A DNA stretch of 64,000 nt from Terribium retamae. Lineage in GTDB: Bacteria > Pseudomonadota > Alphaproteobacteria > Rhizobiales > Rhizobiaceae. The stretch spans positions 88,181-152,180 of the forward strand of contig NZ_JAKREW010000011.1 of assembly GCF_022347545.1 (NCBI RefSeq), read 5' to 3'. Shown piece by piece: positions 17,754 through 26,686 of this stretch (positions are counted from its first letter, which is position 1; the number at the start of each line of letters is the position of its first letter). The translations under genes and the position numbers were made by a program. Under the pieces are notes generated by a model that saw only the letters and a list, made by a program, of their open reading frames with translations, made no database searches and had not been told where the DNA came from.

Positions 17754-19034
17754 CTATTTGAAAACGCTCGGCAGCCAGAGCGAGAGCGCAGGTATGTAGG
17801 TGACGAGGCCTAATACCACGAGGCCGGCGGCATAGAAGGGCCAGATCGATCGCATTGCCTCCCAGACCGAGATCTTGCCGACGGCACAGGCGACGAACTG
17901 CACCGCCCCCACCGGTGGCGTGTTCAGCCCGATGCCGAAATTCAGGATCATAATGACGCCGAAATGCACCGGGTCGATGCCGTAGGCCACCGCTACCGGC
18001 AGGAAGATCGGCGTGCAGATGATGATGGTCGGCCCCATGTCCATGAAGGTGCCCAGCACCAGCATCAGCACATTGATCAGCAACAGGATGATGATCGGGT
18101 TGTCGGAAATCGTGTTCATCCAGGCAATCAGCGATGCCGGCACGCGCAGGAATGCCATGAGCCAGGAAAACGCCGCCGCCATGCCGATGATCAGGAGCAC
18201 CATCGCGGTCGTGCGCACCGCGCCGAAGGTGGCATGCACGAAGTCGTTCCAGGTCATGCGGCGGTAGACGAAGGCAGTGACCGCAAGGGCATAGAGCACG
18301 GCAATGCAGGAACTTTCCGTCGCCGTGAACACGCCGGAGCGGACGCCGCCGAAGATGATGCCGATTAGAAGCAGGCCAGGAATCGAGATCAGGAAATATT
18401 GGCCGACCTTGGCAAATCCTGGAAACGGTTCGGTCGGATAGCCGCGCGAGCGCGCCACGAAATAAGCCGTCACCATCAAGGCTGCGGCATAGAGCAAGCC
18501 AGGGATGACACCGGCGGTGAACAGGTCGGCAATCGAAATCTTTCCGCCGGCCGAGATCGAATAGATGATCATGTTGTGCGAGGGCGGCAGCATCAGCGCG
18601 ATCAATGCCGCCATCGAGGTTATGTTGACGGCATAATCGGCGCCATAGCCGCGCTGTTTCATCTGCGGGATCATCACGCCACCGACGGCCGCCGCTTCAG
18701 CAACGGCGGAGCCGGAGATACCGCCGAACAGCGTGGCGGTGACGATGTTGACCTGACCGAGGCCGCCTCGGATATGGCCGACCAGTGAAGCTGCGAAGGC
18801 GATGATCTTCTGCGCTATGCCGCCGCGCACCATCAGGTCCCCGGCGTAGATGAAGAAGGGGATGGCCAGCAGCGAAAAGACGCTCATGCCGGAGTTGAGG
18901 CGCTGGAAGATCACCAGCGGCGGCAGGCCCATGTAGAGCACTGTGGCGAAGGAGGCGACACCGAGGCAGAAGGCGATCGGCGTGCCGATCAGCATCAGCA
19001 GCGTGAAGACACCGAACAGGATCAGGATTTCCAT
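17754..19034 (-). CDS. TRAP transporter large permease (DctM family)
   Basis: A 426-residue, very hydrophobic protein with about a dozen membrane segments. It has DctM signatures such as FGGISGSAVAEAAAVGGVMIP, the sodium-site-like GVIMILNFGIGLNTPPVG, and GPTIIICTPIFLP. It forms the ion-driven importer with the small subunit encoded five bases upstream. The substrate is presumably a hexuronate or short uronide, because the genes around it are uronate enzymes. Confidence 0.92.
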   Translation of the reverse strand: MEILILFGVFTLLMLIGTPIAFCLGVASFATVLYMGLPPLVIFQRLNSGMSVFSLLAIPFFIYAGDLMVRGGIAQKIIAFAASLVGHIRGGLGQVNIVTATLFGGISGSAVAEAAAVGGVMIPQMKQRGYGADYAVNITSMAALIALMLPPSHNMIIYSISAGGKISIADLFTAGVIPGLLYAAALMVTAYFVARSRGYPTEPFPGFAKVGQYFLISIPGLLLIGIIFGGVRSGVFTATESSCIAVLYALAVTAFVYRRMTWNDFVHATFGAVRTTAMVLLIIGMAAAFSWLMAFLRVPASLIAWMNTISDNPIIILLLINVLMLVLGTFMDMGPTIIICTPIFLPVAVAYGIDPVHFGVIMILNFGIGLNTPPVGAVQFVACAVGKISVWEAMRSIWPFYAAGLVVLGLVTYIPALSLWLPSVFK

Positions 19035-19038
19035 CGCG

Positions 19039-19599
19039 TCAGGCCTTCACTTTGGCGGTGTCGAGTTCGGCGGCGACTTCCGCCGGCGGCAGTTCGTCGA
19101 GGATGTCGTCGATCGGCTGGCCGGCGAGCCGCAGCACCATGCGCTCCAGCGAAAACAGGCAGATCAGTGTGCCGCCAGCGACCAGCGGCACGTAGTCCCA
19201 GCCGCCCGAGATTCGCAGCGACGGCAGCGTGGTGTTCCAGGTCAGCATGACGAGTTGGGAGCCATACCAGACCATGCCTATGCCGAAGGCGAAGGCGACG
19301 ATGTCGGAGATCATGCGTAGCCATGCCTTGCCGCCCTTGGGCATGACATAGAGCAGGACATCGAAGCCCATGTGATAGTTCTCGCGCACGCCGACGGCCG
19401 CGCCCAGAAAGATAAACCAGCTCATCAGCATGACGGCGCCAGGTTCAGTCCAGCTCGGCGAGTCGTTCAGCACGTAGCGGCAGAACACCTGCCAGGCGAC
19501 GATTGCCGTCATAACCACAAGGCCTGCGCCTGCCAGCCACAGTGACAGCGTACTTAGCCAGGAAAGCGCCTTGGCCGATCTTTCCAGTTTTGCAGGCAT
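19039..19599 (-). CDS. TRAP transporter small permease (DctQ family)
   Basis: A 186-residue protein with four hydrophobic helices and the family motif YVLNDSPSWTEPGAVMLMSW. The ATG of MPAKLERSAK is chosen because the preceding in-frame codons translate an intercistronic hairpin region and do not look like protein. GGGAG lies about 11 bases upstream. Separated from the binding-protein gene by 113 bases that hold a long palindrome. Confidence 0.88.
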   Translation of the reverse strand: MPAKLERSAKALSWLSTLSLWLAGAGLVVMTAIVAWQVFCRYVLNDSPSWTEPGAVMLMSWFIFLGAAVGVRENYHMGFDVLLYVMPKGGKAWLRMISDIVAFAFGIGMVWYGSQLVMLTWNTTLPSLRISGGWDYVPLVAGGTLICLFSLERMVLRLAGQPIDDILDELPPAEVAAELDTAKVKA

Positions 19600-19657
19600 G
19601 CTCTTGTCTCCCGGAGGGGACGGGCAGGCAACTGGGCCCGCCCACTGGAGTGTTTCT

Positions 19658-19705
19658 GCGCATCGCGCTTTCCGAAAATCGATTCCGATTTTCGGGCCGA
19701 TGCGC
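19658..19705. repeat. two-tier intergenic palindrome between TRAP genes
   Basis: The inner stem is CCGAAAATCG (19672-19681) and CGATTTTCGG (19686-19695) around the loop ATTC, ten perfect pairs. The outer arms are GCGCATCG (19658-19665) and CGATGCGC (19698-19705). CCGAAAATCG/CGATTTTCGG palindromes are common between genes in rhizobia as I remember them. It lies between the binding-protein stop and the small-permease start and could stabilise the upstream message or attenuate the downstream one. Confidence 0.75.
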
Positions 19706-19712
19706 GGCTGCG

Positions 19713-20690
19713 TCACTGAACGGCCTGGACGTCTTCGACCAGCTTCTTCAGCACCGGGTCGGTGATGTGCTTGTCGTAGACGGGGTTCATGGCATCGATG
19801 AAGCCCTGCTTGTCCGGCGTGGTTATCTTGGCGCCGGCCGCTTCAACCTTGGAACGGGACTCGGCGGTCTTGGCGGCCCACAATTCGCGCTGCTTGGCGA
19901 CACTGTCCTTGGCTGCCTGTTTGAAGATCGCCTGGTCTTCCGGCGTCAGCTTGTCGAAGGCGGCCTTGTTCATCACGAACACCTCCGGAAGGATCGTGTG
20001 CTCGTCGAGCGAGAAATTCTTCGCCACCTCGAAATGCTTGGCCGTGTCGTAGCTCGGGAAATTATTTTCCGCGCCGTCGATAACCCCGGTTTCGATGGCT
20101 GAATAGACTTCACCATAAGGCATGGGCGTGGCGTTGGCGCCAAGCGCCGCGACCATATCGACGAAGATGTCCGACTGGATGACGCGGAACTTCAGGCCCT
20201 TCATGTCGGCCACCGAATTGATCGGTTTCTGCTTGTTGTAGAAGGAGCGCGCACCGGCATCGTAGAAGGCAAGCGCCACCAGCCCCGCCGGCTCGAACGC
20301 CGCCTTGATCTGGTCGCCAATGGCGCCGTCCATCACCTTGTGCATATGCTCTTCCGAGCGGAAGATGTAAGGCAATGCTGGGACGATGGTTTCCTTCACC
20401 GTGCCGTTGAAGGGCGCCATGGAAACGCGGTTGAGCTCGATGACGCCCGAGCGCACCTGTTCGATCGTGTCCTTCTCCTCGCCGAGCTGGGCCGAGTGAT
20501 AGACCTCGACGGCGTAACGTCCGGCCGTGCGTTCCTTGACCAGTTCACCGAAGTATTTGACCCCCTCGACGGTCGGATAGCCGTCGGGATGCGTATCAGA
20601 CGATTTCAGCACCGTCTGGGCAAGTGCGGTGCCGGTCGTCAGCGATGCGGCGAGCAGCGCCAGACCGGCCAGTTTCGAAAAATGCAGCAT
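19713..20690 (-). CDS. TRAP transporter substrate-binding protein (DctP family)
   Basis: A 325-residue periplasmic receptor. The signal peptide ends near residue 24 (TGTALA). The conserved carboxylate-binding Arg is in GLKFRVIQSDIFVDM, followed by GANATPMPYGEVYSAIETGVIDGAENN, which is the diagnostic TRAP segment. GGGAGGAA precedes the ATG. It lies between uxaC and the permease genes in an operon for uronate use, so D-glucuronate, D-galacturonate or an unsaturated uronide is the expected ligand. Confidence 0.9.
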   Translation of the reverse strand: MLHFSKLAGLALLAASLTTGTALAQTVLKSSDTHPDGYPTVEGVKYFGELVKERTAGRYAVEVYHSAQLGEEKDTIEQVRSGVIELNRVSMAPFNGTVKETIVPALPYIFRSEEHMHKVMDGAIGDQIKAAFEPAGLVALAFYDAGARSFYNKQKPINSVADMKGLKFRVIQSDIFVDMVAALGANATPMPYGEVYSAIETGVIDGAENNFPSYDTAKHFEVAKNFSLDEHTILPEVFVMNKAAFDKLTPEDQAIFKQAAKDSVAKQRELWAAKTAESRSKVEAAGAKITTPDKQGFIDAMNPVYDKHITDPVLKKLVEDVQAVQ

Positions 20691-20726
20691 CGGTTCCTCC
20701 CATTTATATCGGTAAAAACAAAAAGT

Positions 20727-20759
20727 TAGAGCGTTCCGCGGAAACGGAAACGCGCTAGA
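20727..20759. repeat. imperfect palindromic intergenic element
   Basis: TAGAGCGTTCCG and CGGAAACGCGCTA form an imperfect inverted repeat in the 64-base spacer between uxaC and the TRAP binding-protein gene, touching the uxaC stop codon. It has the look of the rhizobial GAGCGTTTC-type intergenic repeats. It may also act as an internal processing or attenuation point. Confidence 0.55.
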
Positions 20760-22164
20760 GTCGGTATGCTTTCTTTGCCAGCGTGTAGGCCAGTTCCGGC
20801 GCCAGCTCGCACGCCTCGTCCTCCCTCAGGCGATGCTCTGAAACGAGGCGGGCGAGAAAGGCACAGTCGACCCGGCGCGCCACGTCGTGGCGTGCCGGTA
20901 TGGATGGAAAGGCACGGGTGTCGTCATTGAAGCCGACGGTGTTGTAGAAGCCGGCGGTTTCGGTGGTCATCTCGCGAAAGCGGCGCATGCCTTCCGGGCT
21001 GTCGTGAAACCACCAGGCAGGCCCGAGCTTCAGCGCCGGATAGACACCGGCCAGCGGCGCCAGTTCGCGCGCATAGCTGGACTCGTCCAGCGTGAAGACG
21101 ATGACCGTGAGGTCGCGCTCAAGACCGACTGCGTCGAGCAATGGCTTCAGCGCGGCGACATAGTCGGTGGAGGTCGGAATATCGAATCCCTTGTCGCGGC
21201 CGAACCGCTTGAGCATCGACGGCGAGTGGTTGCGCCAGGACCCAGGATGGACCTGCAGCACCAGCCCATCGTCCAGGCTCATCTTCGCCATCTCGGTAAG
21301 CATCTGGGCGCGGAACAGTCGGCGCTCACGTTCGTCGGTAGAACCGGCGCGGATACGGTTGAACAGTTCCTGCGCAGCCGCCCGCGAGAGATTGGCCGTC
21401 TCCGCCGTGGCATGGCCGTGGTCAGTCGACGTGGCGCCGCAGCTCTTGAAGTAGGCCCGGCGCTGGCGATGCGCGTCGAGATAGCCGGCCCAGCTGCCTG
21501 TATCGCAGCCGGTGATTTCGCCGAGGCGGTCGAGATTGCCTGCAAAGCCGTCGAAATCGGGATCAACCACTGCGTCCGGCCGGTAGGCCGTGATGACGCG
21601 ACCCTGCCAGCCGCTCTCACGGATCTGGCGGTGCCAGGCAAGGTCATCCAGCGCGCCGTCGGTGGTAGCGATGACCTCGATGTTGAAACGCTCGAACAGC
21701 GCGCGCGGCCGGAACTCCTCGCGCTGCAGGCATTCGGCGATCGCGTCGTAGTGTCGGTCCGCGTTCGCCGCGGTCAGCGGTTCGGTGACTCCGAAGAGAT
21801 CAGACAAGACATAGTCGAACCAAAGCCGGGTCGGCGTACCCCGGAACAGAAAATAATTCTCAGCAAACAGACGCCAGATCTTGCGACCGTCTGTCTCGAC
21901 CGGCGCGCCATCGAGCACAGGGACGCCGAGATCTTCCAGCCTGACGCCTTGGCTGAAGAGCATGCGGAAAACATAGTGATCCGGCACGATCAGAAGCTGC
22001 GCCGGGTCCGGGAACGGCTCATTGAGCGCATACCAGCGCGGCTCGGTGTGGCCATGCGGGCTGACGATCGGCAGGGATTTAACGAGACCGTAGAGCTCGC
22101 GCGCTATCCGGCGGACCGAAGGTTCGGCCGGAAACAGCAAGTCTGGATCGACAAGCGAACTCAT
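20755..22164 (-). CDS. uxaC: glucuronate/galacturonate isomerase
   Basis: A 469-residue UxaC. The metal-binding start of the amidohydrolase-like barrel reads SPHGHTEPRWYALNEPFPDP, later IEVIATTDGALDDL, VLQVHPGSWRNHSPSM and, near the C-terminus, VGFNDDTRAFPSIPARHD. It isomerises D-glucuronate to D-fructuronate and D-galacturonate to D-tagaturonate. It is the first gene of the minus-strand uronate operon and diverges from uxuB across 212 bases. Confidence 0.93.
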   Translation of the reverse strand: MSSLVDPDLLFPAEPSVRRIARELYGLVKSLPIVSPHGHTEPRWYALNEPFPDPAQLLIVPDHYVFRMLFSQGVRLEDLGVPVLDGAPVETDGRKIWRLFAENYFLFRGTPTRLWFDYVLSDLFGVTEPLTAANADRHYDAIAECLQREEFRPRALFERFNIEVIATTDGALDDLAWHRQIRESGWQGRVITAYRPDAVVDPDFDGFAGNLDRLGEITGCDTGSWAGYLDAHRQRRAYFKSCGATSTDHGHATAETANLSRAAAQELFNRIRAGSTDERERRLFRAQMLTEMAKMSLDDGLVLQVHPGSWRNHSPSMLKRFGRDKGFDIPTSTDYVAALKPLLDAVGLERDLTVIVFTLDESSYARELAPLAGVYPALKLGPAWWFHDSPEGMRRFREMTTETAGFYNTVGFNDDTRAFPSIPARHDVARRVDCAFLARLVSEHRLREDEACELAPELAYTLAKKAYRL

Positions 22165-22223
22165 GATGACCGTGCCGCTCCTCCTTCGGCGCTTTAATGG
22201 CTAGGAGCGGCACGAGGTAATGT

Positions 22224-22251
22224 CAACATACAAAAACTGTAATGTTGTATG
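22224..22251. promoter_or_regulatory. inverted repeat in the uxaC/uxuB divergent promoter
   Basis: CAACAT (22224-22229) and ATGTTG (22242-22247) form one repeat, and CATACAA (22227-22233) and TTGTATG (22245-22251) a second overlapping one. The TTGTATG half-sites resemble boxes used by FCD-type GntR regulators. The position, 60-87 bases from the uxaC start, lets one site control both operons. Confidence 0.45.
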
Positions 22252-22356
22252 ATAAGTTTGTTGCGCCCCACCAGAACGCGGTGTAGGCAGCGAAGGAAAG
22301 GTTGCTAAAACAGAAGAGCGTTCGGCCTGTCCTGCAGCGACCTCGGGAGGAACAAC

Positions 22357-22380
22357 ATGACAAAGCGAGCCGTCGCGTGA
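22357..22380 (+). other. seven-codon minicistron MTKRAVA ahead of uxuB
   Basis: ATG with an excellent upstream site (GGGAGGAAC) opens a seven-codon frame, MTKRAVA, whose TGA overlaps the GTG at which the uxuB frame becomes usable (GTGA). The GTG itself has no good ribosome site. This suggests translational coupling through the short frame, or else a one-base sequencing error near the true start. Confidence 0.5.
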
Positions 22381-23846
22381 CGGACCTGTCCAATGCATCA
22401 CTCGCTGCTTTGCCGGCAGATATCGCGCGTCCGGGCTACGATCGCTCGGCTGTAACGCCAGGCATCGTACATCTCGGCGTCGGCGCCTTCCATCGCGCAC
22501 ACCAGGCCATTTATGTCGACGACTGTCTGGCCGCTGGCGAAACCGGCTGGGGTATCGTCGGGGCATCGCTGCGCAGTCCGGATACACGCGACGCGCTGGC
22601 GCCGCAGGACTGCCTCTACTCGCTTGCGGTGCGCGATGGCCAAGGCGAGAGTTTGCGGGTTGTCGGCTCGATCCTGTCGCTTCTCGTTGCGCCGGAAAAT
22701 CCGGAGAGATTGCTGGAAGCACTCTGCCTGCCGTCGGTGCACATCGTCACGCTGACCGTCACGGAAAAAGCATATTTGCGCAACGCGGCCGGAGATCTCG
22801 ACTTGGCCCATGCCGACGTCATGTGGGACCTGGCCCATCACGACCGCTCGAAAACTGTTTACGGCTTCATCGTTGAGGCTGTGGCTCGCCGACAGGCCGC
22901 CGGTATTGGGCCATTCACCGTGCTTTCCTGCGACAACCTGCCGGCCAATGGCAAAACGCTGCGCCGCCTGCTGCTGCAATTCGCCGAAGCCCGCGACGCG
23001 AAGCTTGCCGCCCAGGTCGAACAATCGATCGCCTTCCCGTCGAGCATGGTCGACCGCATCGTGCCAGCGACAACCGACGCCGACCGCACGCGCGTAGCCG
23101 CTGCGCTTGGCGTTGCGGATGCCTGGCCGGTGCGGACCGAGCCGTTCAGTCAATGGGTGGTCGAGGACCGTTTTCCTGCGGGCCGCCCGGCCTGGGAGCG
23201 CTTCGGCGTCACTATGGTGGACGATGTCGGCCCCTTCGAAGACATGAAGCTTCGCCTGCTCAACGGCTCGCACTCGGCGATCGCCTATCTCGGCTTGCTC
23301 TCCGGCCATGAGACGGTAGCCGATGCCTTCTCTGACCCAATGATACGGCGTTTCGTACAAGGCCTCTGGAACGAGGCCATCCCCACTCTGCCCGACAATG
23401 CCGGCCTTGACCCAAAGGCCTATATCGGAAAACTGACCGATCGCTACGACAATCCAGCCTTGCAACACCGCACCGCGCAGATCGCTAATGACGGAAGCCA
23501 GAAACTGCCGCAGCGCATCGTGGCAACGGCTGTCGAACAACTTCGGCGCGGCGGCGCGATCGATCACCTGGCACTGGTTGTTGCTGCTTGGATCGCGGCT
23601 TGTGAGGCTCGTGGAGGTGCACTCGACGCGGATCTGTTCACCGATCCGCTCGACGCACAGCTTGCAGGCGTGTTCGCCGGCTTATCGTCCGCCGCCGCCG
23701 ACACAGTCTCGCAGGTGTTCGACCGTACCGGCTTTGCCACGGGACAAGCGGAGCGACCGGACCTGCAAAGGGCGGTGAGCGCTCATCTCGATGTCATTCG
23801 CAACGCCGGTATCGGTGCCGCGATCGCAACTCTCGCGGAGGGCTAG
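22377..23846 (+). CDS. uxuB: D-fructuronate reductase / mannitol dehydrogenase family
   Basis: A 489-residue member of the polyol/mannitol dehydrogenase family. The N-terminal NAD segment is IVHLGVGAFHRAHQAIYVDD, mid-protein LSCDNLPANGKTLRRL, and the catalytic Lys region FEDMKLRLLNGSHSAIAYLG. It should reduce D-fructuronate to D-mannonate, though tagaturonate reduction cannot be excluded from sequence. The GTG start overlaps the stop of a seven-codon minicistron with a strong ribosome site; longer in-frame starts at 22302 lack support. uxuA follows without a gap. Confidence 0.88.
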   Translation: MTDLSNASLAALPADIARPGYDRSAVTPGIVHLGVGAFHRAHQAIYVDDCLAAGETGWGIVGASLRSPDTRDALAPQDCLYSLAVRDGQGESLRVVGSILSLLVAPENPERLLEALCLPSVHIVTLTVTEKAYLRNAAGDLDLAHADVMWDLAHHDRSKTVYGFIVEAVARRQAAGIGPFTVLSCDNLPANGKTLRRLLLQFAEARDAKLAAQVEQSIAFPSSMVDRIVPATTDADRTRVAAALGVADAWPVRTEPFSQWVVEDRFPAGRPAWERFGVTMVDDVGPFEDMKLRLLNGSHSAIAYLGLLSGHETVADAFSDPMIRRFVQGLWNEAIPTLPDNAGLDPKAYIGKLTDRYDNPALQHRTAQIANDGSQKLPQRIVATAVEQLRRGGAIDHLALVVAAWIAACEARGGALDADLFTDPLDAQLAGVFAGLSSAAADTVSQVFDRTGFATGQAERPDLQRAVSAHLDVIRNAGIGAAIATLAEG

Positions 23847-25043
23847 ATGAAACAGACCTGGCGCTGGTTCGGGCCCGACGATCCGGTTAAGCTCGCGCAT
23901 GTCAGGCAGGCCGGCGCCACCGGCATCGTCAGCGCGCTGCATCACATAAATGATGGCCGTGCCTGGCCGGGCGACGAGATCGCCAAACGCAAGGCTGAGA
24001 TCGAGCAGGCTGGGCTCACCTGGTCTGTGGTCGAAAGCATCATCGTGCACGAAGAGATCAAGACCCGCACCGGCCGCTACCGTGACTGGATCGAGAACTA
24101 CAAGCAATCGATCCGCGCCGTCGCCAGGGCCGGCATCCGCACGGTCTGCTACAATTTCATGGCCATTACCGACTGGACGCGCACGGATCTCGATTTCGCC
24201 ATGCCGCATGGCGGCACGGCGCTTCGCTTCGATGCTGTCGACTTCTGCGCTTATGACGTACTGGTGCTGAAACGCGCCGGCGCCGAGGCAGATCACCCGC
24301 CCGAGCGTGTCGAGGCCGCCCGGTGGCGGCTGGCCAAGAAGAGCGAAAGCGCGCTCGCGACACTGGAACAGAACCTCATCGGCTGGGTGCCTGCACGGGA
24401 ATTCATCTTCGACCGCGACAGCTTCCGGCGCGCGCTCGACGTCTATCGTGACATCTCGCTGGAGGATTTCCGCGACAACCTCTTTGCTTTCCTGCGCGAG
24501 ATCGTCCCGGTGGCTGAGGAGGTCGGCGTGCGCATGGCGATCCATCCCGACGATCCGCCCTTCCCGATCTTCGGCCTGCCACGGGTGGTCTCGACGGCGG
24601 CCGACGCTCGCAAGCTGCTCGATGCCTGTCGCTCGCCATCGAACGGGCTGACGCTATGTGCCGGCTCCTATGGCGCCAACGCTGCCAACGATCTCGTTGC
24701 CATGGCCAAGGAATTCGCGCCCGACATCCATTTCGCGCATCTGCGCAATGTCACCAAGGAGCCCGATGGATCGTTCCACGAAGCCGAGCACCTGGAAGGC
24801 GACACCAATATGGTGAGGCTGGTGGCGGCCTTGATGCGGGAGGAAGCACGACGAAAGGCCGAAGGCCGCACCGACTGGCAGATCCCGATGCGGCCCGACC
24901 ACGGCCACGCCATTGTCGACGACATCGGCAAGAAGGTGAACCCGGGCTACTCCTGCATCGGCCGCCTGAAGGGCCTGGCGGAGCTGCGCGGCATCATGCG
25001 CAGCTTCGAGACATTTGGCATTCCGGGCGAGGCAAGCCGGTGA
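23847..25043 (+). CDS. uxuA: mannonate dehydratase
   Basis: A 398-residue UxuA with the standard N-terminus [28 protein letters not shown]. The metal-binding barrel motifs include [38 protein letters not shown] and the C-terminal MRPDHGHA. It dehydrates D-mannonate to 2-keto-3-deoxygluconate. The ATG follows the uxuB TAG directly, with CGGAGGG upstream inside uxuB. Confidence 0.93.
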   Translation: MKQTWRWFGPDDPVKLAHVRQAGATGIVSALHHINDGRAWPGDEIAKRKAEIEQAGLTWSVVESIIVHEEIKTRTGRYRDWIENYKQSIRAVARAGIRTVCYNFMAITDWTRTDLDFAMPHGGTALRFDAVDFCAYDVLVLKRAGAEADHPPERVEAARWRLAKKSESALATLEQNLIGWVPAREFIFDRDSFRRALDVYRDISLEDFRDNLFAFLREIVPVAEEVGVRMAIHPDDPPFPIFGLPRVVSTAADARKLLDACRSPSNGLTLCAGSYGANAANDLVAMAKEFAPDIHFAHLRNVTKEPDGSFHEAEHLEGDTNMVRLVAALMREEARRKAEGRTDWQIPMRPDHGHAIVDDIGKKVNPGYSCIGRLKGLAELRGIMRSFETFGIPGEASR

Positions 25044-26071
25044 GCAGGCTGCGCCTCGGGGTGATCGGTCTCGGCATGGCTGCGGCGCCGCATGCGCAAA
25101 GCCTGCTCGACCTCGCCAGCCGCGTCGAAGTGGTTGCTGCCTACAGCCCGACGCAAACCCGGCGCGAGGTCTTCGCCAAAAATTACCGCCTGCCTACCTG
25201 CGAAGACTCAGCCACGATCTTCGATGACAGCAGCATCGATGCCGTTCTGATCCTGACGCCGCCCAACACGCATCTCGATCTGGTGCAGCGTGCAGCGGCA
25301 GCCGGCAAACACGTCTTGCTGGAAAAGCCACTAGAGACCAGTCTCGAACGTGCCGAGACGCTTGTCGCAGCGGCAGACGCTGCTGATGTCAAGCTGGGCG
25401 TGGTGCTGCAGCATCGTTTCCGGCCGACCGGCGTTGCACTGGGCGAATTGGTGAGCAGCGGTCGGCTCGGCACGCTTGTCAGCGCCTCCGCCCGCCTGAC
25501 CAACTGGCGGCCGCAAAGTTATTACGACCAGCCCGGGCGCGGCACCAAAGCGCGTGATGGCGGCGGCGTGCTGCTGACCCAGGCGATCCACACGCTCGAC
25601 CTGCTGATCTCGGCAGCCGGCCTGCCGGATGAAGTGACCGCCTATGCTGTGACGAGCCCGGTGCACCGCATGGAGACCGAGGATCTGGTGGCGGGCGCGA
25701 TGCGCTTCGGCAACGGTGCCATCGGCTCGATCACCGCCACCACTTCCGCCTATCCCGGCTATCCGGACGCTATCGACATCATAGGCACGAAGGGCATGGC
25801 GAGGCTCGATGGCATCAAGCTGTCAGCCGCGTTCCATGACGGCAGTGACTACCACTTCGAAGACGAAGGCGTCGGTGGAGGTACGGGTGCCGATCCGATG
25901 GCGTTTTCCCATCAGCATCACCGCGCGGTCCTCGCCGATTTCCTCGACGCAGTCGAAATGGGACGTCAACCCAAGGTCAGCGGCCATGAGGCGCTGAAGG
26001 TGCACAAGCTGATCAATGCGCTGCTGCACTCTGCGGACACTGGGAGCCCACAACCGGTTTTGCGTCGCTAG
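25040..26071 (+). CDS. Gfo/Idh/MocA family oxidoreductase
   Basis: A 343-residue NAD(P)-dependent oxidoreductase. The dinucleotide motif [13 protein letters not shown] is at residues 6-18 and the family Lys is in [15 protein letters not shown]. The C-terminal sheet domain has [16 protein letters not shown]. The GTG start forms a GTGA overlap with the uxuA stop and has GAGG eight bases upstream. It is coupled to uxuBA, so it probably acts on a uronate, aldonate or related sugar, but I cannot name the reaction. Its TAG shares CTAG with the stop of the convergent phosphatase gene. Confidence 0.85.
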   Translation: MSRLRLGVIGLGMAAAPHAQSLLDLASRVEVVAAYSPTQTRREVFAKNYRLPTCEDSATIFDDSSIDAVLILTPPNTHLDLVQRAAAAGKHVLLEKPLETSLERAETLVAAADAADVKLGVVLQHRFRPTGVALGELVSSGRLGTLVSASARLTNWRPQSYYDQPGRGTKARDGGGVLLTQAIHTLDLLISAAGLPDEVTAYAVTSPVHRMETEDLVAGAMRFGNGAIGSITATTSAYPGYPDAIDIIGTKGMARLDGIKLSAAFHDGSDYHFEDEGVGGGTGADPMAFSHQHHRAVLADFLDAVEMGRQPKVSGHEALKVHKLINALLHSADTGSPQPVLRR

Positions 26072-26676
26072 CGCAACGCGCACGTCGACTTGCCATCTCC
26101 AGCTGACGGCTTCCATGCCGCCAATGCCTGGCGGCAAAGATCGAGCATGGCAGGCTGCGGCTGGGTGTCATCGAGCCCACGGCATGATCGAACGTGGAGC
26201 AGCGCATCCTCGAAAGCCGGGAAGCGCTCAGGTCGCGCAAGGTGCAGATAAAGCGCAATGGTGCCGGCGGAACGGCTGCGCCCGCCCCGGCAATGCACCA
26301 GCACATTGCCAGCCCGGTGCGGCGGATAATGTGCCTTGCCCGGACTTTTCTGGTTGACGATCCCGTACAGGACCAACACGGCCCCGAGCAGATGGTGGGC
26401 GATGTTGCCCGGTCCGTCGATCAGGCCGATATGCGTGCGCCTGACGATAGTGCCGTCGCCGAGCGCCAGCGGCGGCATCTCGACGTTCACCGCCAGGTTC
26501 ATCGTCGAGGTGATGCCGTTGCGCAAAAGCAGTTCGGCATCGTTCGCGGCAACCGCGTTGCCAATGAACAGCGTCTTTCCTTCGTCGTCGATATCCGCGA
26601 GCACGGGCAGCAGAACCGGGAGACGATCTTCCTCTTCCTCGGTTATCGGCCGGTTGTCACTGTGGTTGATGTTCAT
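26068..26676 (-). CDS. dual-specificity/tyrosine-phosphatase-like protein
   Basis: A 202-residue protein with the cysteine-phosphatase P-loop HCRGGRSRSAG, Cys129 and Arg135 giving C-X5-R. A possible general-acid Asp lies in GLIDGPGN near residue 87. There is no signal peptide, so it acts in the cytoplasm. It is the last gene of the ABC importer operon, 10 bases after the metallo-beta-lactamase-fold gene. This context points to dephosphorylation of an imported small molecule or its product rather than of proteins; that is inference. The N-terminal 20 residues are acidic and look disordered. Confidence 0.8.
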   Translation of the reverse strand: MNINHSDNRPITEEEEDRLPVLLPVLADIDDEGKTLFIGNAVAANDAELLLRNGITSTMNLAVNVEMPPLALGDGTIVRRTHIGLIDGPGNIAHHLLGAVLVLYGIVNQKSPGKAHYPPHRAGNVLVHCRGGRSRSAGTIALYLHLARPERFPAFEDALLHVRSCRGLDDTQPQPAMLDLCRQALAAWKPSAGDGKSTCALR

Positions 26677-26686
26677 GCTCGCAGTC

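Noticed and set aside
19658..19705. Palindrome as a rho-independent terminator
   Set aside because: No T-run follows the stem on the transcribed strand, and the operon clearly continues into the permease genes.
20755..22197. Long plus-strand open frames opposite uxaC, and similar ones opposite other genes
   Set aside because: They are arginine- and alanine-rich antisense shadows of conserved genes, with no ribosome sites or domains.
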